From contig NZ_PXZM01000005.1 of the NCBI RefSeq assembly GCF_003013395.1, forward strand, positions 1-64,000: a stretch of DNA of 64,000 nucleotides. Direction: 5' to 3'. The stretch's first letter is position 1; every line of letters starts with the position of its first letter. Source of the DNA: Brevibacillus fortis. GTDB lineage: Bacteria; Bacillota; Bacilli; Brevibacillales; Brevibacillaceae. The notes under the pieces are model-generated. The model was not told the DNA's origin and did not search any database. It saw only the letters and a program-made list of their open reading frames with translations. Shown piece after piece: positions 1 through 8,720 of this stretch. The translations under genes and the position numbers were made by a program.

Positions 1-68
1 ACCGGATTTAATCCCCATTCCGCTGCCAACGAGGCGGGATGAGCCGGTCTCCCCGCTATGACAATCAT
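1..68 (-). CDS. 5' end of an unidentified gene running off the left edge
   Basis: An ATG at 68-66 on the minus strand lies five to six bases after a GGGGAGG ribosome site and opens a frame that stays open to base 1 (22 complete codons, beginning MIVIAGRPAHPAS). The codon use is unremarkable. The fragment is too short to assign to a family, and I do not recognise it. Its upstream region is the structured element at 195-431. Confidence 0.45.
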   Translation of the reverse strand, partial: MIVIAGRPAHPASLAAEWGLNP

Positions 69-194
69 ATACAACCTCCCCTTCACACACTGTCCTTCTT
101 ATTTGTATGCGAATGCCCATGTCCAAGTGATCGACTAAGAAAAACCAACAGAGAAGCACGGAAGGTACTCTTGGTTTGAGTCAACATTGTGGAG

Positions 195-431
195 GAGAAG
201 AAAAAGCACAGTTCTCTTCGACTCTGACACGCTAGCAGGAGGGATTGACTGTCCGTCTCCACTTCAAAAAGGGGACCGTCCAGCCAAAGCCACCCTACGG
301 GCGGAAGCTTCTCAAAGAAGAAGTGTTCGACAATCGGGTCCCCTTTTTGAAGTTCCGACTAGGTAGGCGTTGTCAAGGTCTGCGAGATCTGTGCTTTTTC
401 TTCTCGCCAGCTTTATTGGTTCATCGGTACT
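195..431 (+). ncRNA. Element A: long structured inverted-repeat element (candidate noncoding RNA)
   Basis: Outer arms 195-210 and 390-405 are a perfect 16-bp inverted repeat. Inner arms 261-277 and 337-353 are a perfect 17-bp inverted repeat. Between them lie a 50-nt left and a 36-nt right internal strand. The left strand carries AGGGATTGACTG at 240-251 followed by NNCGNCTCC, and the right strand begins TCCGNCTNGGTNGGNGT. After the outer stem comes AGCTTT-N4-GTTCATCGG at 409-427. The same motifs at the same spacings occur in element B1 near 45.2 kb, but there the stem sequences differ completely. A terminator-like hairpin with a plus-strand T-run follows at 459-516, so a plus-strand transcript is plausible. 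The function is unknown. The rest of the 69-515 gap holds no gene I can support. Confidence 0.55.
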
Positions 432-458
432 TTCTAAATGCCTATCTAATACAAAAAG

Positions 459-516
459 ACCCTCCGCACTCTCAAGTAGGCTTTGAACCTTACTTGTGGG
501 CGCGGAGGGTTTTTAT
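459..516. terminator. Bidirectional terminator
   Basis: ACCCTCCGC (459-467) pairs with GCGGAGGGT (502-510), with a second inner stem (473-480 with 488-496). A-run and T-run flanks suit both strands. It ends the citT-like gene on the minus strand and possibly an element A transcript on the plus strand. Confidence 0.8.
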
Positions 517-1214
517 TATTCTTTTTGCCGCCCAACACTCTTGTACACGCGCTCTGGACGTCCGACGACACCGTACGAAAGGTCTGCGATGGCGTCTCCC
601 TTGGCTACCAAGTACTCTAAGTATCGCCTTGCAGTCGAACGGCTAATGCCAGTTTCTTTGCTGACCAAATCTGTCGTAGCCTCCTGCGTCTGCATGAGAA
701 AGCCAGAAATCTTGTCCAGCGTAATTTGATCAATTCCTTTGACTGCCCTTGTCTCCGTCGTTTTCTTTTGGCCTGTCCGGGCGATGAGCTCATCGATTTG
801 GGCTTGGCTGATCTGGTCGGTGTCTTTTTTCCAATCACTCACCTTTTGCCTGAACTCCTGATAGTTCCGTAACGTTTGTTGCAGGCGTGCAAAAATAAGT
901 GGCTTGGTAATAAAATCGAATACGCCATAGCGGATCGCCTCTACAACCGCATCCACTTCTTTGGCAGCTGTCAGCATGATGACATCAGTTGTAGGGAATT
1001 GCTCCTTTATGATCGACAAAAAATCGAGGCCGTCCATATCAGGAAAATAAATGTCGAGCAACACGAGATCAGGCAGCAAAATTTCCATTTGATCCTTAGC
1101 CTCTTGCCCATTCGTGGCAATGCCAATCACCTCGTACCCATCCACTTTTTCCACGAAGCGTCGGTTTACCTCTGCGATTCTCAGGTCGTCTTCAATAATG
1201 AGTACCCGTATCAC
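516..1214 (-). CDS. citT: CitT/DcuR-type response regulator
   Basis: DNA-binding response regulator of the CitB/DcuR class, about 232 aa. The N-terminal receiver domain has the acidic pair (IIEDD) and the phospho-acceptor Asp in the DLVLLDIYFPDMDG stretch. The C-terminal helix-turn-helix reads KETGISRSTARRYLEYL. I chose the GTG at 1214 because AAGGAGG lies eight bases upstream; an upstream in-frame ATG at 1250 lacks such a site. The gene overlaps the 3' end of the sensor kinase by 23 nt, so the two are translationally coupled. By analogy with Bacillus CitST it should switch on the neighbouring citrate-type transporter. The target and signal are inferred from context. Confidence 0.85.
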   Translation of the reverse strand: MIRVLIIEDDLRIAEVNRRFVEKVDGYEVIGIATNGQEAKDQMEILLPDLVLLDIYFPDMDGLDFLSIIKEQFPTTDVIMLTAAKEVDAVVEAIRYGVFDFITKPLIFARLQQTLRNYQEFRQKVSDWKKDTDQISQAQIDELIARTGQKKTTETRAVKGIDQITLDKISGFLMQTQEATTDLVSKETGISRSTARRYLEYLVAKGDAIADLSYGVVGRPERVYKSVGRQKE

Positions 1215-2823
1215 CGATAACGGCCTCCTTCCGTTCTGCCGTGCGTGCATCCTTTGGGATCGTCACGGTAAAAATCGTTCCTCCCGCCGGATTTCCTGTA
1301 TGCGTAATGTTTCCGTGTACGTGTAAGACAGCTTGTTTGACTAAATGTAAGCCGTAGCCATGATTAGGTTGTTGTTTAGTAGAAAAGCCCAGATCAAAGA
1401 TTCGTTCGGCATTTTCTTCCGAGATACCGGGTCCACGGTCCTCTACCTCGATAAGCAAGACCTCTTCCATATTGAGTAGGAAAATCGTGATTTCTGATGC
1501 GTATGCCCCCGGCGCTTTTACCGCATCCATCGCATTATCTATCAAATTGCCCAGAATGACAATCAGTTGCGAGCGATCGATTGAGGCCGGGATGTCGCGG
1601 AAGTTGCTTTCCGGATCAATTTTCAGCTCGACTTTGCGTTCGCTCGTCTGATTTAGCTTCCCGAGCAACAATCCACCTATCAGCGGGTCAGGGACTTCCT
1701 GCATAATGAACTTCGTATGGTGAACATGCACATTCAACTCAGAAGAGATCGTTTCAATCGCTTCCTGATACGATTCGAGCTGGATGAGTCCAGATATGAG
1801 GTGCAGCTTGTTGGAGTACTCGTGCGTCTGGGAACGAAGCACTTCCGCATACTCCTTCACCCGTGACAGCTCCTGTGTGACCTCGAACAGCTCGGACCGA
1901 TTGCGAAAGCTCGCTACCGCGCCCATAACACGGCGCTCTTTATCCATAATCGGGACGCGGTTCACAACTAATACGTGCTCGTCCACATTCGTTTCGCGGT
2001 CAAATTCGGCTTTCCCTGTCTCAATCACCTCGTGAAGGCCCAGCGAACGAACCATCTCGTCCTGTTTGTCCATGATACTGTCTTTATCCTTCGCTTGCCC
2101 CAGCATATGGAGGGCGGTCTGATTCGCGAGCGTGATTGTCCCTTCCTTATTGACCGCCACAATGCCTTCGCGAATCGATTCCAGCACGGCTTGATTTTCC
2201 TGATACAATCGCCCGATCTGTTCAGGCTCCAAACCAAATATCGCTTTCTTTACATTTTGTGAAAGAATGAGCGTAGCCACCACACCCAAGAGCAAGGTGA
2301 CGATGCCGATGACGAAGATTCGATTGCGATACGATTCGATCGTTTCATTTATATCCTCAAACAAAAAGCCGACAGAAACGACCCCCATCACCTTTCCTTC
2401 CTCATCATAGATCGGTGTCTTTCCTCTGAGTCCGGGGCCGAGCGAACCAACTGTCTCAGAGATGATGGATTGCCCTTGAAATACTGCCTCATTGTCGCCT
2501 CCCACCATCATTTTCCCAATCTGCTCTGGATCAGGATGTGAATAGCGGATGCTTTGCAAATTTCCTACTGTGATAAATGCAGCATTCGTGTCCACGCGTA
2601 TTTTTTCCACGATGGGATTGATGATCTTGGCAGGATCTTCTGCGTCAAACGCCTGTTTGATCTCCGACATCTGCGCGACAGTCTTGGCGGTATGCAGTGC
2701 GCGTGTCCCGATCTCATGCTCCAATACGCCAGCCAACATCTGTTCAAACATCGTACCGAGTATGACGATCACACCAAAAAGGAGCGAGCAAATAATCAAC
2801 ATCAGCTTGCTGTGAAAACGCAC
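1192..2823 (-). CDS. citS: CitS/DcuS-type sensor histidine kinase
   Basis: Membrane sensor kinase of about 543 aa. There is a transmembrane helix near residues 8-28, an extracytoplasmic single-Cache type sensor region (contains SIRYSHPDPEQIGK), a second helix before a cytoplasmic PAS region (EGIVAVNKEGTITLANQ), and a transmitter with the phosphorylated His in SQTHEYSNKLH. The ATPase boxes are LIDNAMDAV, VEDRGPGI and GYGLHLV. The GTG start at 2823 follows GGAGGG by about five bases and is preferred over an ATG eight codons upstream. This family senses di- or tricarboxylates in the periplasm-equivalent space. Its neighbour is a CitMHS transporter, so a citrate-like signal is likely but not shown. 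Confidence 0.85.
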   Translation of the reverse strand: MRFHSKLMLIICSLLFGVIVILGTMFEQMLAGVLEHEIGTRALHTAKTVAQMSEIKQAFDAEDPAKIINPIVEKIRVDTNAAFITVGNLQSIRYSHPDPEQIGKMMVGGDNEAVFQGQSIISETVGSLGPGLRGKTPIYDEEGKVMGVVSVGFLFEDINETIESYRNRIFVIGIVTLLLGVVATLILSQNVKKAIFGLEPEQIGRLYQENQAVLESIREGIVAVNKEGTITLANQTALHMLGQAKDKDSIMDKQDEMVRSLGLHEVIETGKAEFDRETNVDEHVLVVNRVPIMDKERRVMGAVASFRNRSELFEVTQELSRVKEYAEVLRSQTHEYSNKLHLISGLIQLESYQEAIETISSELNVHVHHTKFIMQEVPDPLIGGLLLGKLNQTSERKVELKIDPESNFRDIPASIDRSQLIVILGNLIDNAMDAVKAPGAYASEITIFLLNMEEVLLIEVEDRGPGISEENAERIFDLGFSTKQQPNHGYGLHLVKQAVLHVHGNITHTGNPAGGTIFTVTIPKDARTAERKEAVIGDTGTHY

Positions 2824-2871
2824 ATCGTTCCCTCCTCTTCTTCTCATTGTATCCTATTTCGCTCTATGACG

Positions 2872-2901
2872 AAAAAGAGGCCGTGAGCGGGCCTCTTTTT
2901 T
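2872..2901 (-). terminator. Terminator between citM-like gene and citS-like gene
   Basis: GAGGCC (2877-2882) pairs with GGCCTC (2890-2895), with A and T runs on both sides. It should end most transcripts from the transporter gene, so the two-component genes depend on readthrough or their own promoter. Confidence 0.75.
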
Positions 2902-2923
2902 ATTTCTTCCTTCTTATAGTGGA

Positions 2924-4231
2924 CTAGAATGAGATGACTCCGGTAAGAAGCGCAAGAGCAATCATCACGATCGATGTTCCAAACGCCCATTTCAAGATGA
3001 ACTTTTGGGTCTCCGCATAATCGACCCCAACCATACCAATCAACAGGTACTGTGCTGCAAACAACGGGCTGAGTACGTGCAGCGGTTGACCCAGGATGGA
3101 AGCGCGACCAATTTCCGCAGGATCGATTCCGTAAGCTGCTGCTGCATTTGCCAAAATTGGAACGATACCGAAGTAATACGCATCGTTAGACATGAAATAC
3201 GTGAATGGCATGCTTGTCAGCGCTACGAGTAGAGGCATATGCGAACCCAGTGAATCTGGAATCCAGGATACGAGTGTGCTTGCCATCGCATCGATCATTT
3301 TCGTTTCTGTCAGGATACCTGTAAAGATTCCCGCAGCGAAAACCATGGATACCGTAGCCAGTGCATTAGCCGCGTGCGCTGCAATCCGCTCTTTCTGATC
3401 TTGCATTTTCGGGTAGTTAATAAACAGGGCAATGGCAAAAGCGAGCATGAACATCGTCGGCAAAGGCAAGAAGCTCGTAATCAGGCCGACCATCAGGGCT
3501 GCTGTCAACAACAGATTGAACCAGATCAGGTGCGGACGTTTCAGTGAAGCTGTCTCATCCGCCGCCGCTACTTCTTGTCCTGCAAGCGATTGCAAATCTT
3601 CATCTGGGATCTCAATAACCCCCAGACGTTTGCGCTCTTGTTTGCCCAAAATACAGGCTACGATCATGACCCACGCAATTCCACCAATCATCGCAGGAAT
3701 AACTGGGACAAAAATTTCGGAAACATCCATATGGAGTACACTCATGACACGTGCTGTCGGTCCACCCCAAGGCGTCATGTTCATGACACCGAGTGCGAGC
3801 ATCGGCACGACTGCCAAAATCATCGGTTTGATTCCCAGCTTGCGATACAAAGGCAGCATCGCGGTAACGGTAATCATATAAGTCGTGGTACCATCTCCAT
3901 CCAGCGCTACCAAGGTAGCGAGAATTGCTGTACCTACAATGACCTTCAGTGGGTCACCCTTCACAATTTTCACTATTTTCTTAATTAATGGATCAAACAG
4001 ACCTGCATCCATCATGACTCCAAAGTACAAAATGGCGAATAATAGCATAATTCCCGTAGGCGCAATTTTCTTAATGCCTGCGAGCATCATATCGCCAATT
4101 TCCGTACCAAATCCGCTAATCAACGCAAAAACAACAGGAACAACAATCAAAGCAACCAATGCCGAAAGCCGTCTCGACATAATCAAGTACATGAAAACGA
4201 CTACCATGAGAAATCCAAGTAATGCCAGCAT
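2924..4231 (-). CDS. citM: CitMHS family citrate/metal symporter
   Basis: A 435-aa polytopic inner-membrane carrier with about twelve hydrophobic segments and the family-typical stretches LVALDGDGTTTYMI, MTPWGGPTARV and NDAYYFGIVPI. CitMHS proteins import citrate as a complex with Mg2+ or Ca2+ by proton symport. AAGGGGGA precedes the ATG by eight bases. Two cre-like sites lie upstream, and the CitS/CitT-like pair follows downstream, the same functional set as Bacillus citM-citST. The metal preference cannot be read from the sequence. Confidence 0.88.
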   Translation of the reverse strand: MLALLGFLMVVVFMYLIMSRRLSALVALIVVPVVFALISGFGTEIGDMMLAGIKKIAPTGIMLLFAILYFGVMMDAGLFDPLIKKIVKIVKGDPLKVIVGTAILATLVALDGDGTTTYMITVTAMLPLYRKLGIKPMILAVVPMLALGVMNMTPWGGPTARVMSVLHMDVSEIFVPVIPAMIGGIAWVMIVACILGKQERKRLGVIEIPDEDLQSLAGQEVAAADETASLKRPHLIWFNLLLTAALMVGLITSFLPLPTMFMLAFAIALFINYPKMQDQKERIAAHAANALATVSMVFAAGIFTGILTETKMIDAMASTLVSWIPDSLGSHMPLLVALTSMPFTYFMSNDAYYFGIVPILANAAAAYGIDPAEIGRASILGQPLHVLSPLFAAQYLLIGMVGVDYAETQKFILKWAFGTSIVMIALALLTGVISF

Positions 4232-4250
4232 ACGCTAGTTCCCCCTTGCA

Positions 4251-4299
4251 AGAATGCGCTTACAATGATGTTGTAGCAACCATAACGAATGCGCTTTCA
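4251..4299 (-). promoter_or_regulatory. Two cre-like sites upstream of citM
   Basis: Read on the minus strand, TGAAAGCGCATTCG (4299-4286) and TGTAAGCGCATTCT (4264-4251) both match the 5' half of the CcpA site TGWAANCG and diverge in the 3' half. They share a core and are 35 bp apart. CcpA repression of citrate uptake is established in Bacillus; here it is inferred. They could instead be direct repeats bound by the CitT-like regulator. Confidence 0.4.
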
Positions 4300-4448
4300 T
4301 ATTGTGCTGTCATTATAACAATGTTCGTAAAAATCCGAATAGAATATGCACATAAACTGTTTTAACCGCATTACTTCTATTAAAATCATAAAAATCACGA
4401 AATGCGCATATGCTGATCGGTCATGTATGCACATAGCTAAAAATAAAA

Positions 4449-4484
4449 GGTTCTACCTATTCGTTATGCCTAATAGGTAGAACC
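4449..4484 (-). terminator. Terminator of the sigma/ABC/DUF2809 operon
   Basis: A perfect 13-bp inverted repeat, GGTTCTACCTATT (4449-4461) with its complement at 4472-4484, followed on the minus strand by a T-rich tract. It lies just after the DUF2809 gene. Confidence 0.8.
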
Positions 4485-4509
4485 AAATATATCGGACATC
4501 CGCCAAAAA

Positions 4510-4986
4510 TCACGAACGGTTACGCCATGGCCAAGCTAGGTCGAGCAGGTAAGAGACGGCAATTCCCGCAGTGTACCGCACAAGGTCCGCCGCCAAAAAG
4601 CCTTTTCCTAATACCAACGCCCCAAGGGCTGTCTCCCGGAGGTAATTGATCCAACCTGCCTGATACAATTGACTGCCCTCGATTGCAAAGCAAAATACGA
4701 GGCTGCACCATAGCGCGAAAGAATTCTTTTTATGCGTAAAACAAGTGCGAAAGCCGAAGTAGATCATGCACGCCCATAATGCATCGCCAAAATGCTCAGC
4801 TATAAAGACAGGCAACACATCGGCGAACGCTCTGGACCCTAAGCCCAAAGCCATGACAGCAAAAACGGCCACGATATAGGCGCCTCTGGCTCTCCATCGA
4901 TGCGCGGAGCGATCGCTACATGTGCTCAAAGGTATCGTCCGGCAGTACTTCCATTCGGCTTTGTGCATACACCATACACCATTCAA
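4510..4986 (-). CDS. DUF2809-type small membrane protein
   Basis: An integral membrane protein of up to 158 aa with four or five hydrophobic helices and the DUF2809 hallmark region (ALGLGSRAFADVLPVF ... GDALWACMIYFGF). The function is unknown. The start is uncertain: the TTG at 4986 abuts a GAGGAAG ribosome site, and an ATG at 4968 is also possible. The first 34 residues are unlike the family and may be untranslated. It lies 18 bp after the ABC permease gene, as the last gene of the minus-strand operon that begins with the ECF sigma gene. Confidence 0.7.
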   Translation of the reverse strand: MNGVWCMHKAEWKYCRTIPLSTCSDRSAHRWRARGAYIVAVFAVMALGLGSRAFADVLPVFIAEHFGDALWACMIYFGFRTCFTHKKNSFALWCSLVFCFAIEGSQLYQAGWINYLRETALGALVLGKGFLAADLVRYTAGIAVSYLLDLAWPWRNRS

Positions 4987-5004
4987 CTTCCTCTTTTCTT
5001 TTTC

Positions 5005-5871
5005 TTATACATCTCTCTTTTGAAACACCCGAATGGACAGCCCCAACGCCACTATGCCATAGAAAACCGTGTAGAAGAGCATAGCAGTACTCGGGGGAGA
5101 AGTCGTACCGAAAATTCCTTGCGAAGCAAAGGACAACGGATCATCAGCCGAATCAAATAACGAAAGTGTCGCTTGCCTGAACAATGAATCGGCCGGAAAG
5201 AGCAGACTGGAAATAATCCCGATGTTGGTAAGCGAGCTATTGCTAAAGACCGCACCAAGCTGCTCAATAAAGCCGCCAACGAAGCTGATCCCGTACAGAA
5301 TAATCAGGATAATACCACCCGTCACTGTGGTGGTCATGCTGCTTAAAAGCATAGCTACACAGACAAGAATAATCGGCATGCTAACGAAGAAAGCAGCTGC
5401 TTTCAGGATCTGGCTAGCATCCACCTGAACAGCCAGCATACCTTCCCCCACCCATTGATTGATCCCCAATAGTCCGGTAAACATCAGGAGTGCATACAAC
5501 CCCAGCATACTCGCCAACCCGAAAAATTTCCCTAGTACATATTTGTAGCGAGGAAGTGCTCGTGCCAGCCACGTATCGATTTGATGGCTTTCGATTTCAG
5601 AGGCAATACTTCCTACACTGCTCAAAATTGCCAGAAGTGCCGTAATGACAGAGCCAAAGTACAAGCCCATACCCAGCATCTGCGTGGAGAGAAACTGCTT
5701 TTCCAATAATCTCTCCGCGCTAGCCCCTCCTAGCATTTCCTTCATTTCTTTCACCGCATAGCCGGTTGCCAGTCCAAACAATAGCAGGAAGGCCAGCGAC
5801 ATGATCAGCGTAATCGTGAAAATACGCTTGGAGATCATTTCTCTATACGTGATTTTGATGATCGGCCACAT
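5005..5871 (-). CDS. ABC exporter membrane subunit (ABC-2 type)
   Basis: A 288-aa permease with about six transmembrane helices, starting MWPIIKITYREMISKR, the usual beginning of ABC-2 type permeases. AGGAGG precedes the ATG at 5871. The gene overlaps the ATPase gene by 29 nt, which indicates coupled translation. Together they form an exporter of unknown substrate. Position after an ECF sigma/anti-sigma pair suggests an envelope-stress or antimicrobial-peptide detoxification role, which is inference. Confidence 0.82.
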   Translation of the reverse strand: MWPIIKITYREMISKRIFTITLIMSLAFLLLFGLATGYAVKEMKEMLGGASAERLLEKQFLSTQMLGMGLYFGSVITALLAILSSVGSIASEIESHQIDTWLARALPRYKYVLGKFFGLASMLGLYALLMFTGLLGINQWVGEGMLAVQVDASQILKAAAFFVSMPIILVCVAMLLSSMTTTVTGGIILIILYGISFVGGFIEQLGAVFSNSSLTNIGIISSLLFPADSLFRQATLSLFDSADDPLSFASQGIFGTTSPPSTAMLFYTVFYGIVALGLSIRVFQKRDV

Positions 5872-6805
5872 GTCGTTCCCCCTCCTTTCTCTGCACCCAA
5901 TACAGAAATACGTCTTCCAGTGATTGCTGCTTGCGCACGACTTCATGAATCGCAACCCCGGATGCTATCAGCTGTTGCAAGAGGGCTGGCACTCGATTGT
6001 CCTGATCCAGAGTCATCAACCAAGAATCACGGTTATCTTCTTGTCTGACAAGCTGGCTCGCTGTGACGAAGGAAGGAAGCACATTTTGCAGACTTCCGCT
6101 ATCCTTGTCCACTGTCAGCTCAATTTGCGGCTGAACGCTGCTCAGCTTGCGCCATTCGCCATGCACAACCAACTCGCTACGGTGAATGATCCCAACGTGA
6201 TTGCACACGCTCTCCATTTCGCTCAGTAAATGGCTGTTGAGAAAAATCGTCTTTCCTTGATCGCGAAGCCTAGCAATTAGCTCGCGCACTTCTTTTCGCC
6301 CGATCGGGTCCAGTGCCGAGGTCGGTTCATCGAGGAAGATCAGCTCGGGATCGGACAAGAGGGCGCAGGCAATCCCGATCCGCTGCTGCATCCCTTTGGA
6401 ATAGCCCCGGATGCGTTCACGCTCGCGTCCAGCCATTCCGACCAGCTCGACGACGTTTTTTATCACTGCTTTGCTCTCGCGATGCGTTAATCCACACAAC
6501 TCCGCATGATGCTCCAAGAGCTGTTGACCCGTCAACCAATCAGGATAGCGGAACAGCTCTGGCAGGTACCCTACCTTTTTTCGCGATTCTACACTGCCAA
6601 TCGGCTGCCCAAGCATAACCGCTTTACCATCCGTCGGGTGCAATAACCCGAGCATCGTCCTGACAAAGGTACTCTTACCCGCTCCATTTTGCCCGAGGAA
6701 ACCAAATACAGAGCCGCGCGGTACTTGCAGCGTAATATTTTTGCAGCCTGCTTTGCCGTTATATTGCTTGGTTAGCTCCCACGTCTCTATCACAAAATCT
6801 GACAT
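5843..6805 (-). CDS. ABC exporter ATP-binding subunit
   Basis: A 320-aa ATPase with Walker A GQNGAGKST near residue 38, Q-loop region YLPELFRYP, signature YSKGMQQR, Walker B LIFLDEP and switch His in LNSHLL. The C-terminal 90 residues form the extension common in CcmA/BcrA-like exporters. It pairs with the overlapping permease gene. A weak hairpin at 6842-6872 separates it from the upstream anti-sigma gene, so its expression may be partly independent. Confidence 0.88.
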   Translation of the reverse strand: MSDFVIETWELTKQYNGKAGCKNITLQVPRGSVFGFLGQNGAGKSTFVRTMLGLLHPTDGKAVMLGQPIGSVESRKKVGYLPELFRYPDWLTGQQLLEHHAELCGLTHRESKAVIKNVVELVGMAGRERERIRGYSKGMQQRIGIACALLSDPELIFLDEPTSALDPIGRKEVRELIARLRDQGKTIFLNSHLLSEMESVCNHVGIIHRSELVVHGEWRKLSSVQPQIELTVDKDSGSLQNVLPSFVTASQLVRQEDNRDSWLMTLDQDNRVPALLQQLIASGVAIHEVVRKQQSLEDVFLYWVQRKEGERHVADHQNHV

Positions 6806-6841
6806 CGCTTACCTCACTTTCTCCATTGCAAACGGGACAAA

Positions 6842-6872
6842 GCAGAGCCCTCCTTTTTCAGGAAAACTCTGC
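6842..6872 (-). terminator. Weak terminator-like hairpin after the anti-sigma gene
   Basis: GCAGAG (6842-6847) pairs with CTCTGC (6867-6872), with an internal AGGA/TCCT extension. Only a short T-run (TTTG) follows on the minus strand, so it probably attenuates rather than stops transcription into the ABC genes. Confidence 0.4.
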
Positions 6873-6894
6873 CAATGCCCCACTATTTGTTTAC

Positions 6895-8073
6895 TTATTT
6901 CAGCTGATTTGCAAAATCCAACAGTCTATCGCTATTCTTTTCGTTGCCTTCCACAATGTGAATTTGGCCATCTTGCTGCCACATCAAATGTGTGTTGTAT
7001 TGACCTGTAACCAGCATTCCGTTTTGGCCGTTCACTTTTACTTCCTTCATCTTGCTCTCACCATCTGCCATGTATGGTACAGGGAGAGTATGCTGCCAGT
7101 CTTCGATGTTAATCATCTGCTTTTTCACTTGATCCGGAATGAACGGCAGGGCCAAGAGTGTCTCGCGAAGCTGTGCCAGATCGACTCCCTCTGGAGCTGT
7201 TAGCTCAGGTGCGTCCACGACAGAGTAGCCAAAGCTTTCTTTGCCTTCTGTCATCCAGATGTGCTGCATCGCTGGGATCTTCAAGGAGAAGCGTTTGCCA
7301 CTCAGTTTCTCATCAAAGCGCGCCTCTATCTGCAATTGTGCCAGCAGCTTGTTTGCCCGCTCGGCATCAATCTCCATGTGAATGGTGTACGGAGAATTGA
7401 TGTCTACGCTATCCACCGTGACTTCCTTCGGCAGTGCAGGCAACTTCACTCCGGCTTTCTCAGCAGCCTCTCTGCTGTTGTAAAAATAGTTTCTTTGCTC
7501 GAGCTTTTCCTGATCGTTTTCATCAATCCAGATTTTTCCGATTCCATTCAGTTCCATCTCGCCCACATTGCCGTTTGCGATCCATCGTTCCAGCTCTTGC
7601 AAATCTTGTTGCGTCACTTTGACAAACTCTACTTTATCCATGCGGAAAATAGACAGAAAATCGTTTGCTGCTGCTTGTACTTGGGGGAAGGACAGGGATA
7701 CAGCCAATACTGCTGCTGCCGAAGCGCCTGTCACCCATCTTTTTGTTTGCTTGTTCATCTGATTCCAGCTCCTTCTGATTATCGTTCTCTTGTTCCCTAT
7801 CTTTTCTCGATCGGATAGCTCCGTGCGATTCGTTTTCCCGATGGTACCTGAAAAACGTTGCCACGCGGCTTCAGTATTCACTCTTACTTCGTCCGTCTCG
7901 GAAAATACGTGCTCCATCTTCTCGCGCGTCCAGCTGTCAAGAGCGGACAACTCGTCTAGGTCAGCGCGGCACTGTTCGCATTGCTCCAAATGAACTAGGA
8001 ACTGTTCACTTTCCTTTTGCCCGCACTCACCGTCCAGGAACGCCTGGATAAAGCCTGTATCTGCACAATTCAT
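6895..8073 (-). CDS. Zinc-finger anti-sigma factor
   Basis: A 392-aa membrane protein. The N-terminal ZAS motif H28-x3-C32-x2-C35 binds the partner sigma factor. A single transmembrane helix lies around residues 112-134 (TGASAAAVLAVSLSF), followed by a large extracytoplasmic domain of about 255 residues with no catalytic motif I recognise. Its ATG overlaps the sigma gene stop (ATGA), the normal arrangement for a cognate pair. The outer domain is presumably the sensor. The signal is unknown. Confidence 0.85.
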   Translation of the reverse strand: MNCADTGFIQAFLDGECGQKESEQFLVHLEQCEQCRADLDELSALDSWTREKMEHVFSETDEVRVNTEAAWQRFSGTIGKTNRTELSDREKIGNKRTIIRRSWNQMNKQTKRWVTGASAAAVLAVSLSFPQVQAAANDFLSIFRMDKVEFVKVTQQDLQELERWIANGNVGEMELNGIGKIWIDENDQEKLEQRNYFYNSREAAEKAGVKLPALPKEVTVDSVDINSPYTIHMEIDAERANKLLAQLQIEARFDEKLSGKRFSLKIPAMQHIWMTEGKESFGYSVVDAPELTAPEGVDLAQLRETLLALPFIPDQVKKQMINIEDWQHTLPVPYMADGESKMKEVKVNGQNGMLVTGQYNTHLMWQQDGQIHIVEGNEKNSDRLLDFANQLK

Positions 8074-8618
8074 TCGTCTTCCCCCCTCATCCGGTCATAG
8101 ATGGTACGGAATTTGTTTTTTGCTCTCGCTAGCAGAGTTCCCACTGAACTGATTTGGGTGCCTGTGGCCCTCGCCAGCTCCGCATAAGGAAATCCAGCGT
8201 ACTTCATGACCAGCAAGGTTCGTTCGCGCTCGTCCAGTTCCTCCAGTGCTTCACGCACTTCACACTGGGTCTCTTTTTCCAGCCACATCTCTTCCGTAGA
8301 AGGACTGACATGCTCTTGATCCGTTGCGCTTCGCTCTTGTCTTTGGTACCTGCGTTTTTCTGAACGAAGGTGATTATACGCTGCGTAGAGTGCTGCCTTC
8401 GAAAGCCATGCAGGGATATGCTCAATTACTGAGCGATCTGTATGGTAAAAGGAGAGAAATACGTCCTGTGCAATATCCTCTGCCGTTTGTTGGTCTTTCA
8501 CGATTCGCATAATCTGCCGCACAACAAACGGGTAATAGGTTGTAAACAACTCTTGAAAAGTATCGGTTCGATCTTGTATGTGTGCATGGTTCATCACCAG
8601 TTTTGCTTGCACCTCCAC
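8070..8618 (-). CDS. ECF-type RNA polymerase sigma factor
   Basis: A 182-aa sigma-70 family protein. Region 2 contains the QQTAEDIAQDVFLSFY segment and region 4 the helix-turn-helix GFPYAELARATGTQISSVGTLLARAK. The GTG at 8618 follows AAGGAGGA by six bases. It heads a minus-strand operon with its anti-sigma factor, an ABC exporter and a DUF2809 protein, so the exporter is the likely target function. Autoregulation is usual for the class; no ECF promoter was identified with certainty. Confidence 0.9.
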   Translation of the reverse strand: MEVQAKLVMNHAHIQDRTDTFQELFTTYYPFVVRQIMRIVKDQQTAEDIAQDVFLSFYHTDRSVIEHIPAWLSKAALYAAYNHLRSEKRRYQRQERSATDQEHVSPSTEEMWLEKETQCEVREALEELDERERTLLVMKYAGFPYAELARATGTQISSVGTLLARAKNKFRTIYDRMRGEDE

Positions 8619-8720
8619 CGTAGTTCCTCCTTCCTGCTTGCGCGTTTCGACGGTAGCTCTACTGCTTCGTTCATCTAATAGAAACCGCCCAGACGATTTT
8701 TGTGACAGGAAAGATGAAAT

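Noticed and set aside
325..332. TTCGACAA (Spo0A-like) inside the apical part of element A
   Set aside because: It is a single heptamer-level match in a region with no promoter; several such matches are expected by chance in 64 kb.
195..405. Elements A and B1 as retron or 6S RNA genes
   Set aside because: No reverse transcriptase is present and there is no branching-G msr pattern. 6S RNA keeps its stem sequences and bubble motifs, which do not match here.
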